From the NCBI GenBank assembly GCA_026394565.1, contig JAPKYA010000002.1, forward strand, positions 31,014 through 95,013: DNA of 64,000 nt, written 5' to 3'. Of this stretch, positions 27,999-37,131 are shown in pieces. The DNA is from Methanothrix sp. GTDB lineage: Archaea > Halobacteriota > Methanosarcinia > Methanotrichales > Methanotrichaceae. Made by a program: the position numbers and the translations under genes. The notes beneath the pieces were generated by a model. That model was given only the letters and a program-made list of their open reading frames with translations. It searched no databases and was not told where the DNA came from. The number at the start of each line of letters is the position of its first letter. The first letter of the stretch is position 1.

Positions 27999-29445
27999 GG
28001 TTTATCTGGTGGGGGCCGGCCCAGGGGACCCCGAGCTTATGACCCTGAAGGCGAAAAGGCTGCTAGGCATTGCGGATGTGGTCTTATTCGACCGGCTGCT
28101 TGACCCCAGGATGCTGGAAGGGGTTATTGCGGAATTGATCGATGTGGGCAAGAACGCTGGCCAGCACAAGCTGACTCAGGAGGGCATCAACCAACTGCTC
28201 ATCGAGAAGGCGGAGGCAGGGGCTGTGGTTGTGCGGCTGAAGGGAGGCGATCCCTATCTCTTTGGCAGGGGCGGAGAGGAGGCCTTGGCCTTGCAGGAAA
28301 AAGGCATACCCTTTGAGGTTGTGCCAGGCGTGACCTCCTCCATTGCCGCTCCCGAGCTTGCCGGAATTCCCGTGACCCACCGGGGTGTGGCCTCTTCGCT
28401 TATCATTGTGACCGGCCACGAGGAGCCGGGAAAAGAGACCCCATTGGACTGGGCGGCCATTGCCGCCCTGGGCGGAACTCTGGTTGTGCTGATGGGGGTC
28501 TCCCGCCTGGAGCAGAATGTGGCGGCTCTGATCGAGGCCGGGAAATCGCCCCAAACACCGGCGGCCATGGTAGAAAAGGGAGGCTGGCCTGAGCAGAGGA
28601 TGGTTTCGGCAACTCTGGCAGATATAGCCGAAAAGGCCAGGGAAGCAAAGATCGAGTCGCCGGCCATTCTGGTAGTAGGCGAGGTGGTGTTGCTGGCTGA
28701 GAAATTGGGGCAAAAGAGGATCGCCATTCTCCGGCCCGCTGCCCAGCAGAAGGAGTCGGCGGCCCTGGCACAGAGCTACGGCTTCTCACCGATCCAGGCT
28801 CCAACAATCGCTCTGGCGGAAAAGCCCCTGCCCGATGATCTAGCGGAGAGGCTTAGCAAAGCAGAATGCGTGGCTTTTACCAGCGCCAACGGAGTGAAGA
28901 TGGCACTGCATAGCCCTGCCATTCGCAAGGCTCTGGCGGAAAAGATGATCGTGGCCATTGGGCCCAAGACCGCCCTGGCTTTAACTGAGGAGGGCTTGAC
29001 GGCAGCGATGCCTGAGGAGTACAGCTCGGAGGGAATGGAGAAGATGCTGCGGGGAAAATGCCGGAGCATCCTCTTCCTGAGAAGCGCTCAGGGAAGCTTG
29101 TATCTCTCTGAGGGCTTAAGGGCTGCAGGGCTTTTCGTGGATGACATTGCCCTTTACGAGGTTGTCCCCTCCAATGATCCCCGTCTGGACGAACTGATAA
29201 AGAAGGCGAGAAGCGTGGACATCTTTGCCTTCACCAGCTCCTCCACCGCTCGCTATCTGATAGAGAGGGCAAAAGCGATGGGCCTGGAAAAGCAGCTACG
29301 TGAGGCGCTCGCCGCCGGCATTGTGGCAGCCATCGGCAAGCCCACGGCCGAGGAGCTGGCCCGACTGGGCATAAAGGTGGACGTGATGCCGGACAAATTC
29401 ACCTTTGAGGCAATGCTTGCCGTTTTGCAGGAGAAGACAGGATAA
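27985..29445 (+). CDS. cobA/hemD: Uroporphyrinogen-III C-methyltransferase / uroporphyrinogen-III synthase fusion
   Basis: 486 aa two-domain enzyme. Residues 1-240 are SUMT (CobA): VYLVGAGPGDPELMTLKAKR, VVRLKGGDPYLFGRGGEE and GIPVTHRGVASS; it methylates uroporphyrinogen III at C2 and C7 to give precorrin-2. Residues about 245-480 are HemD: AFTSANGVKMAL and FAFTSSSTARYLIE, the cyclising uroporphyrinogen-III synthase. The fusion order CobA-HemD links ring closure to methylation, feeding sirohaem, haem (archaeal route), F430 and cobamide. Start is TTG 27985 with GAGGCGGTGAAGG upstream. Confidence 0.92.
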   Translation: MARGKVYLVGAGPGDPELMTLKAKRLLGIADVVLFDRLLDPRMLEGVIAELIDVGKNAGQHKLTQEGINQLLIEKAEAGAVVVRLKGGDPYLFGRGGEEALALQEKGIPFEVVPGVTSSIAAPELAGIPVTHRGVASSLIIVTGHEEPGKETPLDWAAIAALGGTLVVLMGVSRLEQNVAALIEAGKSPQTPAAMVEKGGWPEQRMVSATLADIAEKAREAKIESPAILVVGEVVLLAEKLGQKRIAILRPAAQQKESAALAQSYGFSPIQAPTIALAEKPLPDDLAERLSKAECVAFTSANGVKMALHSPAIRKALAEKMIVAIGPKTALALTEEGLTAAMPEEYSSEGMEKMLRGKCRSILFLRSAQGSLYLSEGLRAAGLFVDDIALYEVVPSNDPRLDELIKKARSVDIFAFTSSSTARYLIERAKAMGLEKQLREALAAGIVAAIGKPTAEELARLGIKVDVMPDKFTFEAMLAVLQEKTG

Positions 29446-29446
29446 A

Positions 29447-30607
29447 ATGATAATATTTTCCAAAGCCCTGGCGGATCAGGCCACTGTTTGGGAGGCGCTG
29501 CGCGCTTCCGAGTCGTGCCAGAATCTGCCGCCTGATTTGCTCAGGTTCTCGGCCCAGTCCAAACCGGTAGTGATGTGGAATTTGACAGCGCACTGCAATC
29601 TGGCCTGCCAGCACTGCTACATGGATGCCGGCAGCGAGGCACGAGAGGAAATGTCTCTGGAAGAAGGCATAGGCCTGGTAGATGAGCTGGCCGGGCTGAA
29701 AGTGCCCATCCTCATCTTCACAGGCGGCGAGCCCCTTCTCAGCCGCAATTTCTATGCCCTGGCCTTCCATGCCCGCGAGGTGGGCCTGAGGACAGTCATC
29801 TCCACCAATGGGACTCTGATTACCCAGGGGGTGGCCAGGCTTCTGGCTGAGGCCAAGATCAGATACGTGGGGGTGAGTTTGGACGCGGCGAAGCCGGAGC
29901 AGCACGACGTCTTCCGGGGCGTGGCCGGAGCGCATGCCCGGGCCTTGCAGGGGTTGAAAAACGCTCGCGATGCCGGCCTGAAGACGGGGCTGCGCATCAC
30001 CCTCACTCGCGACAACTGGCAGGATGTTCCGGCTCTGCTCAATCTGGCAGTGCAAGAGAATATTCCTCGATTCTGTCTCTACCATCTGGTGCCCACGGGC
30101 CGGGGGGCGGGCATGGCCGACAGGGACGTCACGCCTGAGCAGCGGCGCAGCGTTATCCGCCTGCTGGCCGAGGCGGCTGAGGAGCTGAAAGGAGAGAACA
30201 TCGAGATCCTGACCACGGACTCGCCCATGGATGGAGCCTATTTGCTGGAGCTATTAAAGGACGATCCCCGGCGCGAGAATGTGCATAAGCTGCTCTCCAA
30301 TGCAGGCGGCTGCTCCACTGGAGTGAAGGTGGCCAATATCAATCAGCGAGGGGATGTGCACCCCTGCCACTTCATGCCCCAGGTGGTGGTGGGCAATGTG
30401 CGAGAACGCTCCTTCCGGGACATCTGGATAGATCATCCCTCCGCGGAGCTAGAGGCGCTGCGAGATATCAAGTCCAACCTCAAGGGTGCCTGCGGGAAGT
30501 GCGAATACCTGGATCTGTGCGGAGGATGCCGCCAGAAGGCCTATTACTATCATGGAGACCTGTTGGCAGAGGATCCCACCTGTATTCTGGAGCACAAGAG
30601 CCTCTGA
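29447..30607 (+). CDS. Radical SAM protein of the archaeal haem route (AhbC/AhbD type)
   Basis: 386 aa. Radical SAM motif CNLACQHC (residues about 49-56, CxxxCxxC), FTGGEPLLS, and a C-terminal SPASM-like cysteine set: CSTGVKVANINQRGDVHPCHF and CGKCEYLDLCGGCRQKA. In the alternative haem pathway AhbC removes acetate side chains from didecarboxysirohaem and AhbD makes haem from Fe-coproporphyrin. The two are close in sequence and I cannot separate them by eye. The operon with hemL, hemC and cobA-hemD supports the pathway. ATG is 1 nt after the cobA/hemD stop. Confidence 0.8.
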   Translation: MIIFSKALADQATVWEALRASESCQNLPPDLLRFSAQSKPVVMWNLTAHCNLACQHCYMDAGSEAREEMSLEEGIGLVDELAGLKVPILIFTGGEPLLSRNFYALAFHAREVGLRTVISTNGTLITQGVARLLAEAKIRYVGVSLDAAKPEQHDVFRGVAGAHARALQGLKNARDAGLKTGLRITLTRDNWQDVPALLNLAVQENIPRFCLYHLVPTGRGAGMADRDVTPEQRRSVIRLLAEAAEELKGENIEILTTDSPMDGAYLLELLKDDPRRENVHKLLSNAGGCSTGVKVANINQRGDVHPCHFMPQVVVGNVRERSFRDIWIDHPSAELEALRDIKSNLKGACGKCEYLDLCGGCRQKAYYYHGDLLAEDPTCILEHKSL

Positions 30608-30679
30608 ACATTTTTATTTGTATTGTTCACCGGAAGGTATAATTAAGATCAGATACAAGAATAGATAGAGGCCAGCAAA

Positions 30680-30799
30680 ATGACACACCACGAAGAAAAG
30701 AAAGAGAAGAAGGAAGAGCCGGAAGCAAAAGTTGAGCCCATCAAACTCGGTGACAAAAGAGGCGGCAAGAAGAAGGGACTGCTCGACACCTGCGAGTAA
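30680..30799 (+). CDS. 39-residue Lys/Glu-rich protein
   Basis: GAGG precedes an ATG at 30680; the frame reads MTHHEEKKEKKEEPEAK... and ends GLLDTCE. It is highly charged, has a GDKRGGKKKG patch, no membrane helix and a single Cys near the end. A T-rich tract follows directly. Too short for a confident call, but the binding site and terminator support a gene. No family recognised. Confidence 0.5.
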   Translation: MTHHEEKKEKKEEPEAKVEPIKLGDKRGGKKKGLLDTCE

Positions 30800-30811
30800 A
30801 ACCTTGCGTCA

Positions 30812-30838
30812 ATAAATCTTTTTTCTAACTTTCTCTTC
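30812..30838 (+). terminator. T-rich terminator after the 39-residue gene
   Basis: AATCTTTTTTCTAACTTTCTCTT (about 30815-30837), an oligo-T stretch between convergent genes. It likely ends the haem-side transcription. Confidence 0.45.
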
Positions 30839-30848
30839 ATTGCACAAT

Positions 30849-31721
30849 TTAATGCTTCATCAGGGGCACATACTCGACGCCCGGGCGGCTTCTCCCCGCT
30901 TCCATGCGGTACAGATCCATAAGGGCATAGACCTCTTCCGGGACATCGGTCTGTATGCATTCGCCCAGCAAAGATTGAGCCTGCTCGGCCATAAAGGGAT
31001 GGTCGTGAGTATATTTTCCCGAGACGAACTCCTCGATTATGCTGTCCTGCTTCTCGCCGCCGCACTTGCCATCCAGTATTTTTTTCAAGAGATTTCTCAT
31101 CTGGCTCATGGCTTTCCTCGCCTCCTCTGCGTAGATGAGAGTCTTGTCATCTATCTCATCGATCTTCTTCTTGCCTACGACCGCAAGCAGCGACGTGGCA
31201 GGATAACTGCCCTGCATATCACCCAGTTGCGGGTCCACAGGACCCAGGGCCGCGTGCGGGTCCATGATTATCTTGTCTGCGGCAAAGGCGATGAGAGTTC
31301 CGCCGCTCATAGCGTAATGGGGCACAATCACCGTCTTCTTGGCGGGATGGGCCTTTAGCGCCATGGCGATTTGCGTGGCTGCCAGTGCCAGACCTCCCGG
31401 CGTATGCAGGATGATGTCGATAGGCACATCCTTTTGAGCTGCGCGAATGGCCCTTAAGACCCGCTCGCTGTCATCGATATCAATGTAGCGGGCTAAAGGG
31501 ATGCCAAGAAAGCTGATGGTCTCCTGGCGATGGATGAGGGTTATGACCTGCGTGCCCCGCGTCTTGCCCAGCTTTGCCAGGACGCTCTTTCTTGCCGTCT
31601 GCAGGTAGTATCTCTGTACCATGGGAACTAGAAAGAGAAATATGAATAAGAGAAACCAGATATTATTGATCAGAGTACCGACTGCATCTCCGCCTATCTG
31701 GGCCTGAAGTATATCCATCAT
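30849..31721 (-). CDS. SDH-family Clp-fold membrane serine protease
   Basis: 290 aa. One N-terminal membrane helix (about 19-38) and a ClpP-like fold: IDIILHTPGGLALAATQIA, then the nucleophile serine in HYAMSGGTLIAFAAD and MDPHAALGPVDPQLGD, which carries the Asp/His part of the Ser-Asp-His set that names the family (PF01972). Topology suggests the catalytic domain lies near the membrane; related proteins act in membrane-protein quality control, not proven here. A TATA-like TAAATATATG lies about 25 nt before the ATG and no binding site is seen, so the mRNA may be leaderless. Confidence 0.82.
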   Translation of the reverse strand: MMDILQAQIGGDAVGTLINNIWFLLFIFLFLVPMVQRYYLQTARKSVLAKLGKTRGTQVITLIHRQETISFLGIPLARYIDIDDSERVLRAIRAAQKDVPIDIILHTPGGLALAATQIAMALKAHPAKKTVIVPHYAMSGGTLIAFAADKIIMDPHAALGPVDPQLGDMQGSYPATSLLAVVGKKKIDEIDDKTLIYAEEARKAMSQMRNLLKKILDGKCGGEKQDSIIEEFVSGKYTHDHPFMAEQAQSLLGECIQTDVPEEVYALMDLYRMEAGRSRPGVEYVPLMKH

Positions 31722-31924
31722 TTATTAGTATGTTCGATTCATATATTTAGCTTGCGGGATCGACAAGAGCAAACATTGCTGGCGATTTCGCAAGAGTTTC
31801 GACATGCCTGGATTTCATCGAGGAGGCTATTGATCAGTTCATAGAGGACGCGCAGAGCCATCTATATTAATATGATAGAAGCTCAATAAGGCAGGATCAA
31901 ATGATAATAACGGAGGTTTGCAGC

Positions 31925-32524
31925 TTGATTATTAGAAATTTTCGTTTAATGGCAATTCTTCTTTTAACATTTTCGGCATCCATATCTTTGGTACCGGCTC
32001 AGGATTCCATAGGTGTGCAGGGCATCTGGAAAGCCACTTTGGGCGAAAAGGAGATCATCATGGCCGTGAACCAGTCAACCGAGTCGCTCTTCGGACTGGC
32101 CAAATTTGAGGGCGAAAATCCCTGGAACGGAGCCTTAGCAGGATCTCTTTCGTCCAATGCCGTATCCTTCTCACTGGCGGCTATGGAAGGCGAGGCGCTG
32201 GCATCCATCTATATAAGCGCTACCTTGGAAGGCGACAGAATGTTGGGATTCTTCATCCGATCGGATAGCAACGGAAAAGCCAGCCGGGGCGATTTCACCG
32301 CTATCATGATCAGCCCGGATATATCCAGCTACACCCCAGCCGCGGTCACAACCGCACCTTCGCCGGCTGTCCAGAAGGAGCAAGTGAGCATCGAGCAAAA
32401 GAAGGAGGCTATTTCCGAAGAAGAGCCTGCGGTCGTTTTGGAGAGCGGGAGCAGATTCAAGGATGTTACGAAACTGGCAAAAGGAATCAATCCCGACATA
32501 TTGCCAAGGATGGCTCCACTGTAG
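31925..32524 (+). CDS. Secreted protein of unknown function
   Basis: 199 aa. The frame is open from ATG 31901, but GGAGGT (31912-31917) points to the TTG at 31925, which gives a standard signal peptide (IIRNFRLMAILLLTFSASIS, then VPAQ). The mature part, with GVQGIWKATLGEKEIIMAVN and later GALAGSLSSNAVSFSLAAM, looks like a beta-rich fold, followed by a Pro/Glu-rich linker and a C-terminal segment SRFKDVTKLAKGINPDILP. No family recognised. Followed after 9 nt by another exported protein, so the two probably form an operon. Confidence 0.6.
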   Translation: MIIRNFRLMAILLLTFSASISLVPAQDSIGVQGIWKATLGEKEIIMAVNQSTESLFGLAKFEGENPWNGALAGSLSSNAVSFSLAAMEGEALASIYISATLEGDRMLGFFIRSDSNGKASRGDFTAIMISPDISSYTPAAVTTAPSPAVQKEQVSIEQKKEAISEEEPAVVLESGSRFKDVTKLAKGINPDILPRMAPL

Positions 32525-32533
32525 GTGGTAATT

Positions 32534-33151
32534 GTGATATTAATAAAAGGCAGATACTGCTCAACTCTTTTTTTGCTTGGCCTGGCCATAGGCCTGGCGC
32601 TCTTGCTTATTATGCAAGGGTCTGGCTCGATGATGGATGAACTGGACGTCACTTCCGTCTCAGAGGAATTCGGAAAATGGAAGGTCAGCTTCAACTGGTC
32701 GGAGATGGACGAGTACGCCAGCAGCGTGTCGCATGGAGACAGCACCTCCGGAAAAACGGCCATCGGGACAGATGCTTTGACGCTGGCGTCGGCATCCGAT
32801 AATGCCAAGATCTTAAAGGTCTCAGTCATAATGTACTCCAAGAGCGATGCTTCCCTCATCAATCACACCAGCATGATGGCCCTTGCCAACGGTACCCTGG
32901 CCAAATCCAAAGTATGCAAAGAGATCGATGTGGCCGAGAGAGTGATGGACGGCAGATCGGGGATATTTGCCCGCGGCCTGAAGTGTCCAATAAATGAGCC
33001 GGTCTACGTTGCTGTCTATCCTGTAGAATACCATCTGGATCGACCGGGGGGTATTCTGGCATCCACGGCAGTAGGATTGATTCTCTCCACATATAATCCT
33101 GAAGCTACAGAACGATTTATCAACTCAGTTAAAATCGTGCAGATAAAGTAG
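32534..33151 (+). CDS. Secreted or membrane-anchored protein of unknown function
   Basis: 205 aa starting at GTG 32534, preceded by GGTGG. The N-terminal hydrophobic segment (FLLGLAIGLALLLIM) is a signal peptide or anchor. The outside part has potential N-glycosylation sites and two cysteines about 50 residues apart (SKVCKEID and GLKCPINE) that could pair. No known domain recognised. A GTG at 32525 abutting the previous stop is an alternative start. Confidence 0.55.
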   Translation: MILIKGRYCSTLFLLGLAIGLALLLIMQGSGSMMDELDVTSVSEEFGKWKVSFNWSEMDEYASSVSHGDSTSGKTAIGTDALTLASASDNAKILKVSVIMYSKSDASLINHTSMMALANGTLAKSKVCKEIDVAERVMDGRSGIFARGLKCPINEPVYVAVYPVEYHLDRPGGILASTAVGLILSTYNPEATERFINSVKIVQIK

Positions 33152-33232
33152 CGGTAAAAGGGATGGTTTGCGCATTAAGCTGCTTTGGACCCTGCCTATT
33201 TTTTATTATTATCTATAAAAAAGAAATATCGT

Positions 33233-33406
33233 CTAAGGCCAGAGGCCAAAGGCGATGTTAAGTCCCATTACAACTGCACCTGCACCGATACAGGCTCCAA
33301 GCACCATCTTAGGATTGAGCTTTATTGAAGTATCATCGGCCTCGAAGTACCTCATGAGGCCAGCTGATGACTGAAGACCGCTGCCTTCATTCTTTTTCTT
33401 TGCCAT
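33233..33406 (-). CDS. secG: Preprotein translocase Sec61-beta subunit
   Basis: 57 aa: MAKKKNEGSGLQSSAGLMRY, then FEADD, KLNPKMVLG and one C-terminal membrane helix. The SSAGLMRYFE motif is diagnostic of archaeal Sec61-beta, the third subunit of the SecYE-beta protein-conducting channel. GGAGTTGGAT precedes the ATG at 33406. It lies 10 nt behind the beta-helix gene on the same strand, so it may be cotranscribed with it. Easily missed because of its size. Confidence 0.9.
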   Translation of the reverse strand: MAKKKNEGSGLQSSAGLMRYFEADDTSIKLNPKMVLGACIGAGAVVMGLNIAFGLWP

Positions 33407-33416
33407 ATCCAACTCC

Positions 33417-35435
33417 TTATTTCTTCATCATCTTAAGTATTGCGGCGGCGGCCCTCAGCCAGCCGCTCTCATCCTGGAAAGGATAGCGGTCCATCATGCT
33501 CCCGCCTTTGATCATCCTTGGCCAATCCCGGCTGGGATTGCCTTTGGCCACATGACCGGTCCAGTAGTTGCCGCCTGTGACATTGCCGGCGTCCCAGTTA
33601 TTCTTGCCGCCGATGTCCTGCGAATGCTCCTGGTTGCCCATGAAGTTGTTGCAAAAGATTTTGTTTCCTGTAGAGAGCATTGCCTGCAGGCCGATGGGAT
33701 TGTTGCTGATGTTATTCTGATATATCTGGTTATCAGGGGAGAGGTTTAGCCAGATACCTGTGGCTGCATTTGCATCCACTACATTATCGCGAATGATGTT
33801 TCGGCTGCAGGATAAGAGAGAGATGCCGTTCTGACTGTTTCGCGAGGCATCATTCCCAGCAATTTGATTCAGATCAGAGCCGTAGAGGAACATGCCGCTA
33901 AATCTATTGCCCAAGAGGCGATTGCCTGAGATCTCATTTCCATTGGACTGCACCAGGCGCATGCCATAGCATCCGGAGATGTTGTTCTCCAGGATCCTGT
34001 TATTCTTTGAATCGAAGAGGAATGCAGCATCGTTGGTGATGGCCGTGTTCTTTACTGTGACATTTTCGCAGTACGCCAAAGTGAGATGAGCAATATCCCT
34101 ATCCTGAATCACTCCCCCGGATCGGCCAAAGAGGTAGACTATGGGGGCCGCGCCAACCACATTGGATTCATCTATGGAATTATTAAAGCCCTCTTTAGTC
34201 TCAGCTTCTGCATAAAGGCTCCATTCTACATTCTGGAAGCGATTGGCCTTTAGCTGATTGGCAGATGATTCCAATAAGATGATTCCCTTAGAACTATCCG
34301 CAATCTGATTGCCTAAGAACGTGTTTTCGTTAGAGGATGTAATCTGTACAGCGGTGTCCGTTATACCTGAGAGATGGTTTTCGGAGATATTGTTCTGTCT
34401 GCTATTTCCCAGGTCAAGGCCAATGGTGCTGTTTTCTATCTTGTTTTGACGCAAGGTATTTCGGAAGGAATTCTCCATTCTTATTCCGTATTCTGCGGCA
34501 CGAATGCTGTTATTTTTCAGCTCTTCTGAGTCTGAGTCCTTGATAAGAACGGCATTTTTGCTGCCGTCAAATGCATTATCCATCAGTTGGTTGTTCTTGC
34601 TGCCGGAAATGAGCAGACCGATGGCCCCGCCATTGATTTCATTGCTCTGCAATAGAGTCGCGCTGGCATTAGCGAGATTTATGCCGTTCGAGATGCCTGA
34701 AGCAGAATTATCGATGCCCACTTTATTTTGGGAAACATTGATGGTGCTGCTGTTTAAAACCCAGATCCCGAATCTTTTGCTTTTTATGTCGTTGCTTTCG
34801 ATCTGACAGCTCCCGGCATTATCAAGCCAGATGCCCCAGTAAGCATCAGCTATTTTGTTGCCGAGGATTTTATTTTTCGCAGCTTCCCGCACGACAATGG
34901 ACACATTGCATCCCAGGATATCATTTTCTGAAACCAGGTTTTCGCTGGAGTTCTCCCAGAGGGCCACTGCCCCCTGGCTGTCCATTATTGTGTTTTTGGA
35001 GATCGAATTCTCATGCGAGCCGCGCACCAGTATGGCGGGATTGGCGTTCTTAAACACGTTTTCCTTGATGGAGTTTTGGCTGGATTGAACATATATCGCC
35101 GGCCCGGCAAAGTCTTGCATAGTTAGCCCCTGCAAAGAGCAGCCATCTGCAGTTATGGTGATACCCGTCTCCAGGCGGCCATCCCCTTTGAGGATTATGG
35201 GCCCGTTCTCGCCGGTGAGAGGCATTAGCGTCAGGCTTCTGTTCAGGATTACCTCTTCATTGTACTCACCAGGCTTGATGTATATGGTATCTCCATTGCC
35301 GGCAGCAACAACGGCCTCTTGAATAGTATTATAATTGGCAAAGCCGCTGTCGTCAACGATAAATGTTCTTGCTCCATCAATAGGCATAAGCCAGATGAGC
35401 AAGGCCATGAAGATGATCATCGGAATTCTAAGCAT
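33417..35435 (-). CDS. Secreted parallel beta-helix (NosD-like) repeat protein
   Basis: 672 aa with signal peptide (MIIFMALLIWLMPIDGA) and FIVDDSGFANYNTIQEAV, the usual beginning of right-handed beta-helix surface proteins. About 25 short repeats follow, of the type N-x-I-S-x-N-x-I, e.g. NSISKNTIMDSQGAVALWEN and NQIYQNNISNNPIGLQ. The end has NYWTGHVAKGNPSRDWP, a NosD-type closing segment. No C-terminal anchor is seen, so it is free or bound by other means. Likely a cell-surface or polysaccharide-binding protein; no catalytic site recognised. Confidence 0.78.
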   Translation of the reverse strand: MLRIPMIIFMALLIWLMPIDGARTFIVDDSGFANYNTIQEAVVAAGNGDTIYIKPGEYNEEVILNRSLTLMPLTGENGPIILKGDGRLETGITITADGCSLQGLTMQDFAGPAIYVQSSQNSIKENVFKNANPAILVRGSHENSISKNTIMDSQGAVALWENSSENLVSENDILGCNVSIVVREAAKNKILGNKIADAYWGIWLDNAGSCQIESNDIKSKRFGIWVLNSSTINVSQNKVGIDNSASGISNGINLANASATLLQSNEINGGAIGLLISGSKNNQLMDNAFDGSKNAVLIKDSDSEELKNNSIRAAEYGIRMENSFRNTLRQNKIENSTIGLDLGNSRQNNISENHLSGITDTAVQITSSNENTFLGNQIADSSKGIILLESSANQLKANRFQNVEWSLYAEAETKEGFNNSIDESNVVGAAPIVYLFGRSGGVIQDRDIAHLTLAYCENVTVKNTAITNDAAFLFDSKNNRILENNISGCYGMRLVQSNGNEISGNRLLGNRFSGMFLYGSDLNQIAGNDASRNSQNGISLLSCSRNIIRDNVVDANAATGIWLNLSPDNQIYQNNISNNPIGLQAMLSTGNKIFCNNFMGNQEHSQDIGGKNNWDAGNVTGGNYWTGHVAKGNPSRDWPRMIKGGSMMDRYPFQDESGWLRAAAAILKMMKK

Positions 35436-35760
35436 GATAATCTAATTTGTCGGGAACCTTTTATAGTTAATGCAAAATCGGGGCGAAATGTCCTCACCAT
35501 CAACCCCTTTATTTCCAGTGGAAATATAAACCTGGAATTTTTTCTTCATTGAAAGGAGCACCGCTCCGAAAAATACCAAAATGAATAATTGTGTTAATTA
35601 TGTTATTTTTAAAGTTATATATCCTAAGAGCATGACAACAGGATACTATATAGCATAAGCAACTTTCAAGCAAATACCTAATTCCCGGATTAAGAGGGGC
35701 GACGAAGGCTCAGGCAAAACCTTATTTACTCTCTCTTCCAAAGCTGTTTATGGTGATAGT
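35436..35760. other. Divergent intergenic region
   Basis: 325 bp between divergent genes. ACTATAAAAGG (minus strand, about 35458-35468) is a TATA box about 25 nt from the ATG of the beta-helix gene, suggesting a leaderless mRNA. On the plus side ACTATATAGC at 35645-35655 could serve the gene at 35761. The rest is A+T-rich with nothing recognised. Confidence 0.45.
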
Positions 35761-35955
35761 ATGACAGATATAATGCCGCACAAACACTGCATGGTCTGCG
35801 GCAATGCCGTGCGCCCGGACGAGAGCTTCTGCGACGAGCTATGCGAGTCGAAGTTCAAATCGGCTCAAAGAAAGCAGCAGTTGCTTTTTCTCGCATTTCT
35901 TGCCATAATGGGACTGGTTTTGTTCCTGCCGGCAATCCTTAAAATGATTGGGTGA
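35761..35955 (+). CDS. Small zinc-ribbon membrane protein (DUF2116-like)
   Basis: 64 aa: a zinc-binding N-terminus HKHCMVCGNAVRPDESFCDE followed by LCESKF, the pattern of DUF2116, and one C-terminal membrane helix (LLFLAFLAIMGLVLFLPAIL). The four Cys are spaced CxxC...CxxxC. Small zinc-ribbon anchors like this are common in archaea, role unknown. Its stop directly abuts the next ATG. Confidence 0.75.
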   Translation: MTDIMPHKHCMVCGNAVRPDESFCDELCESKFKSAQRKQQLLFLAFLAIMGLVLFLPAILKMIG

Positions 35956-36462
35956 ATGATGCGACGCCTGGCTGCAATTGTTGCCTTTCTTACTTTGAGC
36001 ACTATAGCTACCAGCTTCGCCGCCGACAGCAATTGCCTCAATGTAAAGGAAGTGACCATGCGCCTGGAGGGCGATAATGCCACTTTTGAGCTGAACTACA
36101 CCCTGGATACTTTTACTCGCTTCTATGTCACTGCTCTGGGATGCAGATATCTGGAGCCGGAATTGATATCATTCCTGGGAGGATACAGCGATGTTATGCT
36201 CATAAGGGCGGATATTGACGGCGCGGCCCTGCAGGTAGTGGGTGCGGGCAAATACAATAGCGGCTATTATCTCTTCGATTCCGTGCCCTTCGGCAGCAAG
36301 GAAAAGCCCCTGAAGGATGGAATTGCCAGGTTCTCGGTTGTGTATCCGGGAGGGCGGGTCAGGACTTTTTATAATGTGACGGCCACGCAAAACGTCTTTT
36401 CCCAGGCTGCAAAGCCCCCGGCTTCATCCGCGAGGCAAAGGGCCGGCAAGAAGCAGGGGTGA
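35956..36462 (+). CDS. Secreted protein of unknown function
   Basis: 168 aa with a signal peptide (RRLAAIVAFLTLSTIATSFA, cut near ASDS-like AADSN). The mature part has MRLEGDNATFELNYTLDTFT, many aromatic residues and possible N-glycosylation sites, suggesting a beta-sandwich. The C-terminal end is Lys/Pro/Ala-rich (SSARQRAGKKQG). No family recognised. Directly follows the zinc-ribbon gene, with which it is probably cotranscribed. Confidence 0.6.
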   Translation: MMRRLAAIVAFLTLSTIATSFAADSNCLNVKEVTMRLEGDNATFELNYTLDTFTRFYVTALGCRYLEPELISFLGGYSDVMLIRADIDGAALQVVGAGKYNSGYYLFDSVPFGSKEKPLKDGIARFSVVYPGGRVRTFYNVTATQNVFSQAAKPPASSARQRAGKKQG

Positions 36463-36519
36463 AGGGGTTCGCTGAAATGGCCAAAGGATTATTGCTGTTC
36501 CATCCCCACTAAGGCCTTC

Positions 36520-37131
36520 GTGGACACTCACCAAAAGGCCTGGGATAAAGACTATGCCGGCCGGGGCCGTCTCTGGGGGGGCGCCGTCTTGGATCTGCCC
36601 CTCCTGCCCGAGGGCTCGGTCGTCCTGGAGCTGGGCTGCGGCGACGGCAAGACTCTATCGGCGTTGCCCGACGGCTGGAAAATCGTCGCCCTGGACGTCT
36701 CCCCTCAGGCCCTGCGCCTCGCCCGCCGTGTTCGGTCTGATGCCAACCTTATCCTGGCCGATGCCGGTCGCTTGCCCTTACGAGTGGGGAGCTTTGATGC
36801 GGTCTTCGCCTTCCATGTGACCGGCCACCTGCTTGCCCGAGAGCGCAGCGCTCTCGCCCGCGAGGCTGCGCGCGCGCTTGTGCCCGGAGGCCGCCTCTTT
36901 TTCCGGGATTTCAGCGATCAGGATATGCGAGCCGGACAGGGCGATGAGGTGGAGCCGGGAACATTTCGTAGGGGCAGCGGCATTCTCACCCACTATTTCA
37001 CAGAAAACGAGGTGGGAGAGCTTTTCAGCAGCCTGCAGCCCGTCTCCATCAGCACGCACCGCTGGAAGCTGCGCATAAAAGGAGAGGACCTTGTGCGCGC
37101 CGAGGTGGTGGCGGTCTTCCTCAAGAGCTGA
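36520..37131 (+). CDS. Class I SAM-dependent methyltransferase
   Basis: 203 aa. SAM motif I VVLELGCGDGKTL (about residues 34-46), acidic end of strand 2 in IVALDVSPQALRLARR, then ILADAGRLPLRVGSFDAVFA (motif II-III). Start is GTG 36520 (MDTHQKAWDKDYAGRG). The substrate is not predictable. The 3' end overlaps the convergent gene at 37121 by 11 nt. Confidence 0.8.
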   Translation: MDTHQKAWDKDYAGRGRLWGGAVLDLPLLPEGSVVLELGCGDGKTLSALPDGWKIVALDVSPQALRLARRVRSDANLILADAGRLPLRVGSFDAVFAFHVTGHLLARERSALAREAARALVPGGRLFFRDFSDQDMRAGQGDEVEPGTFRRGSGILTHYFTENEVGELFSSLQPVSISTHRWKLRIKGEDLVRAEVVAVFLKS

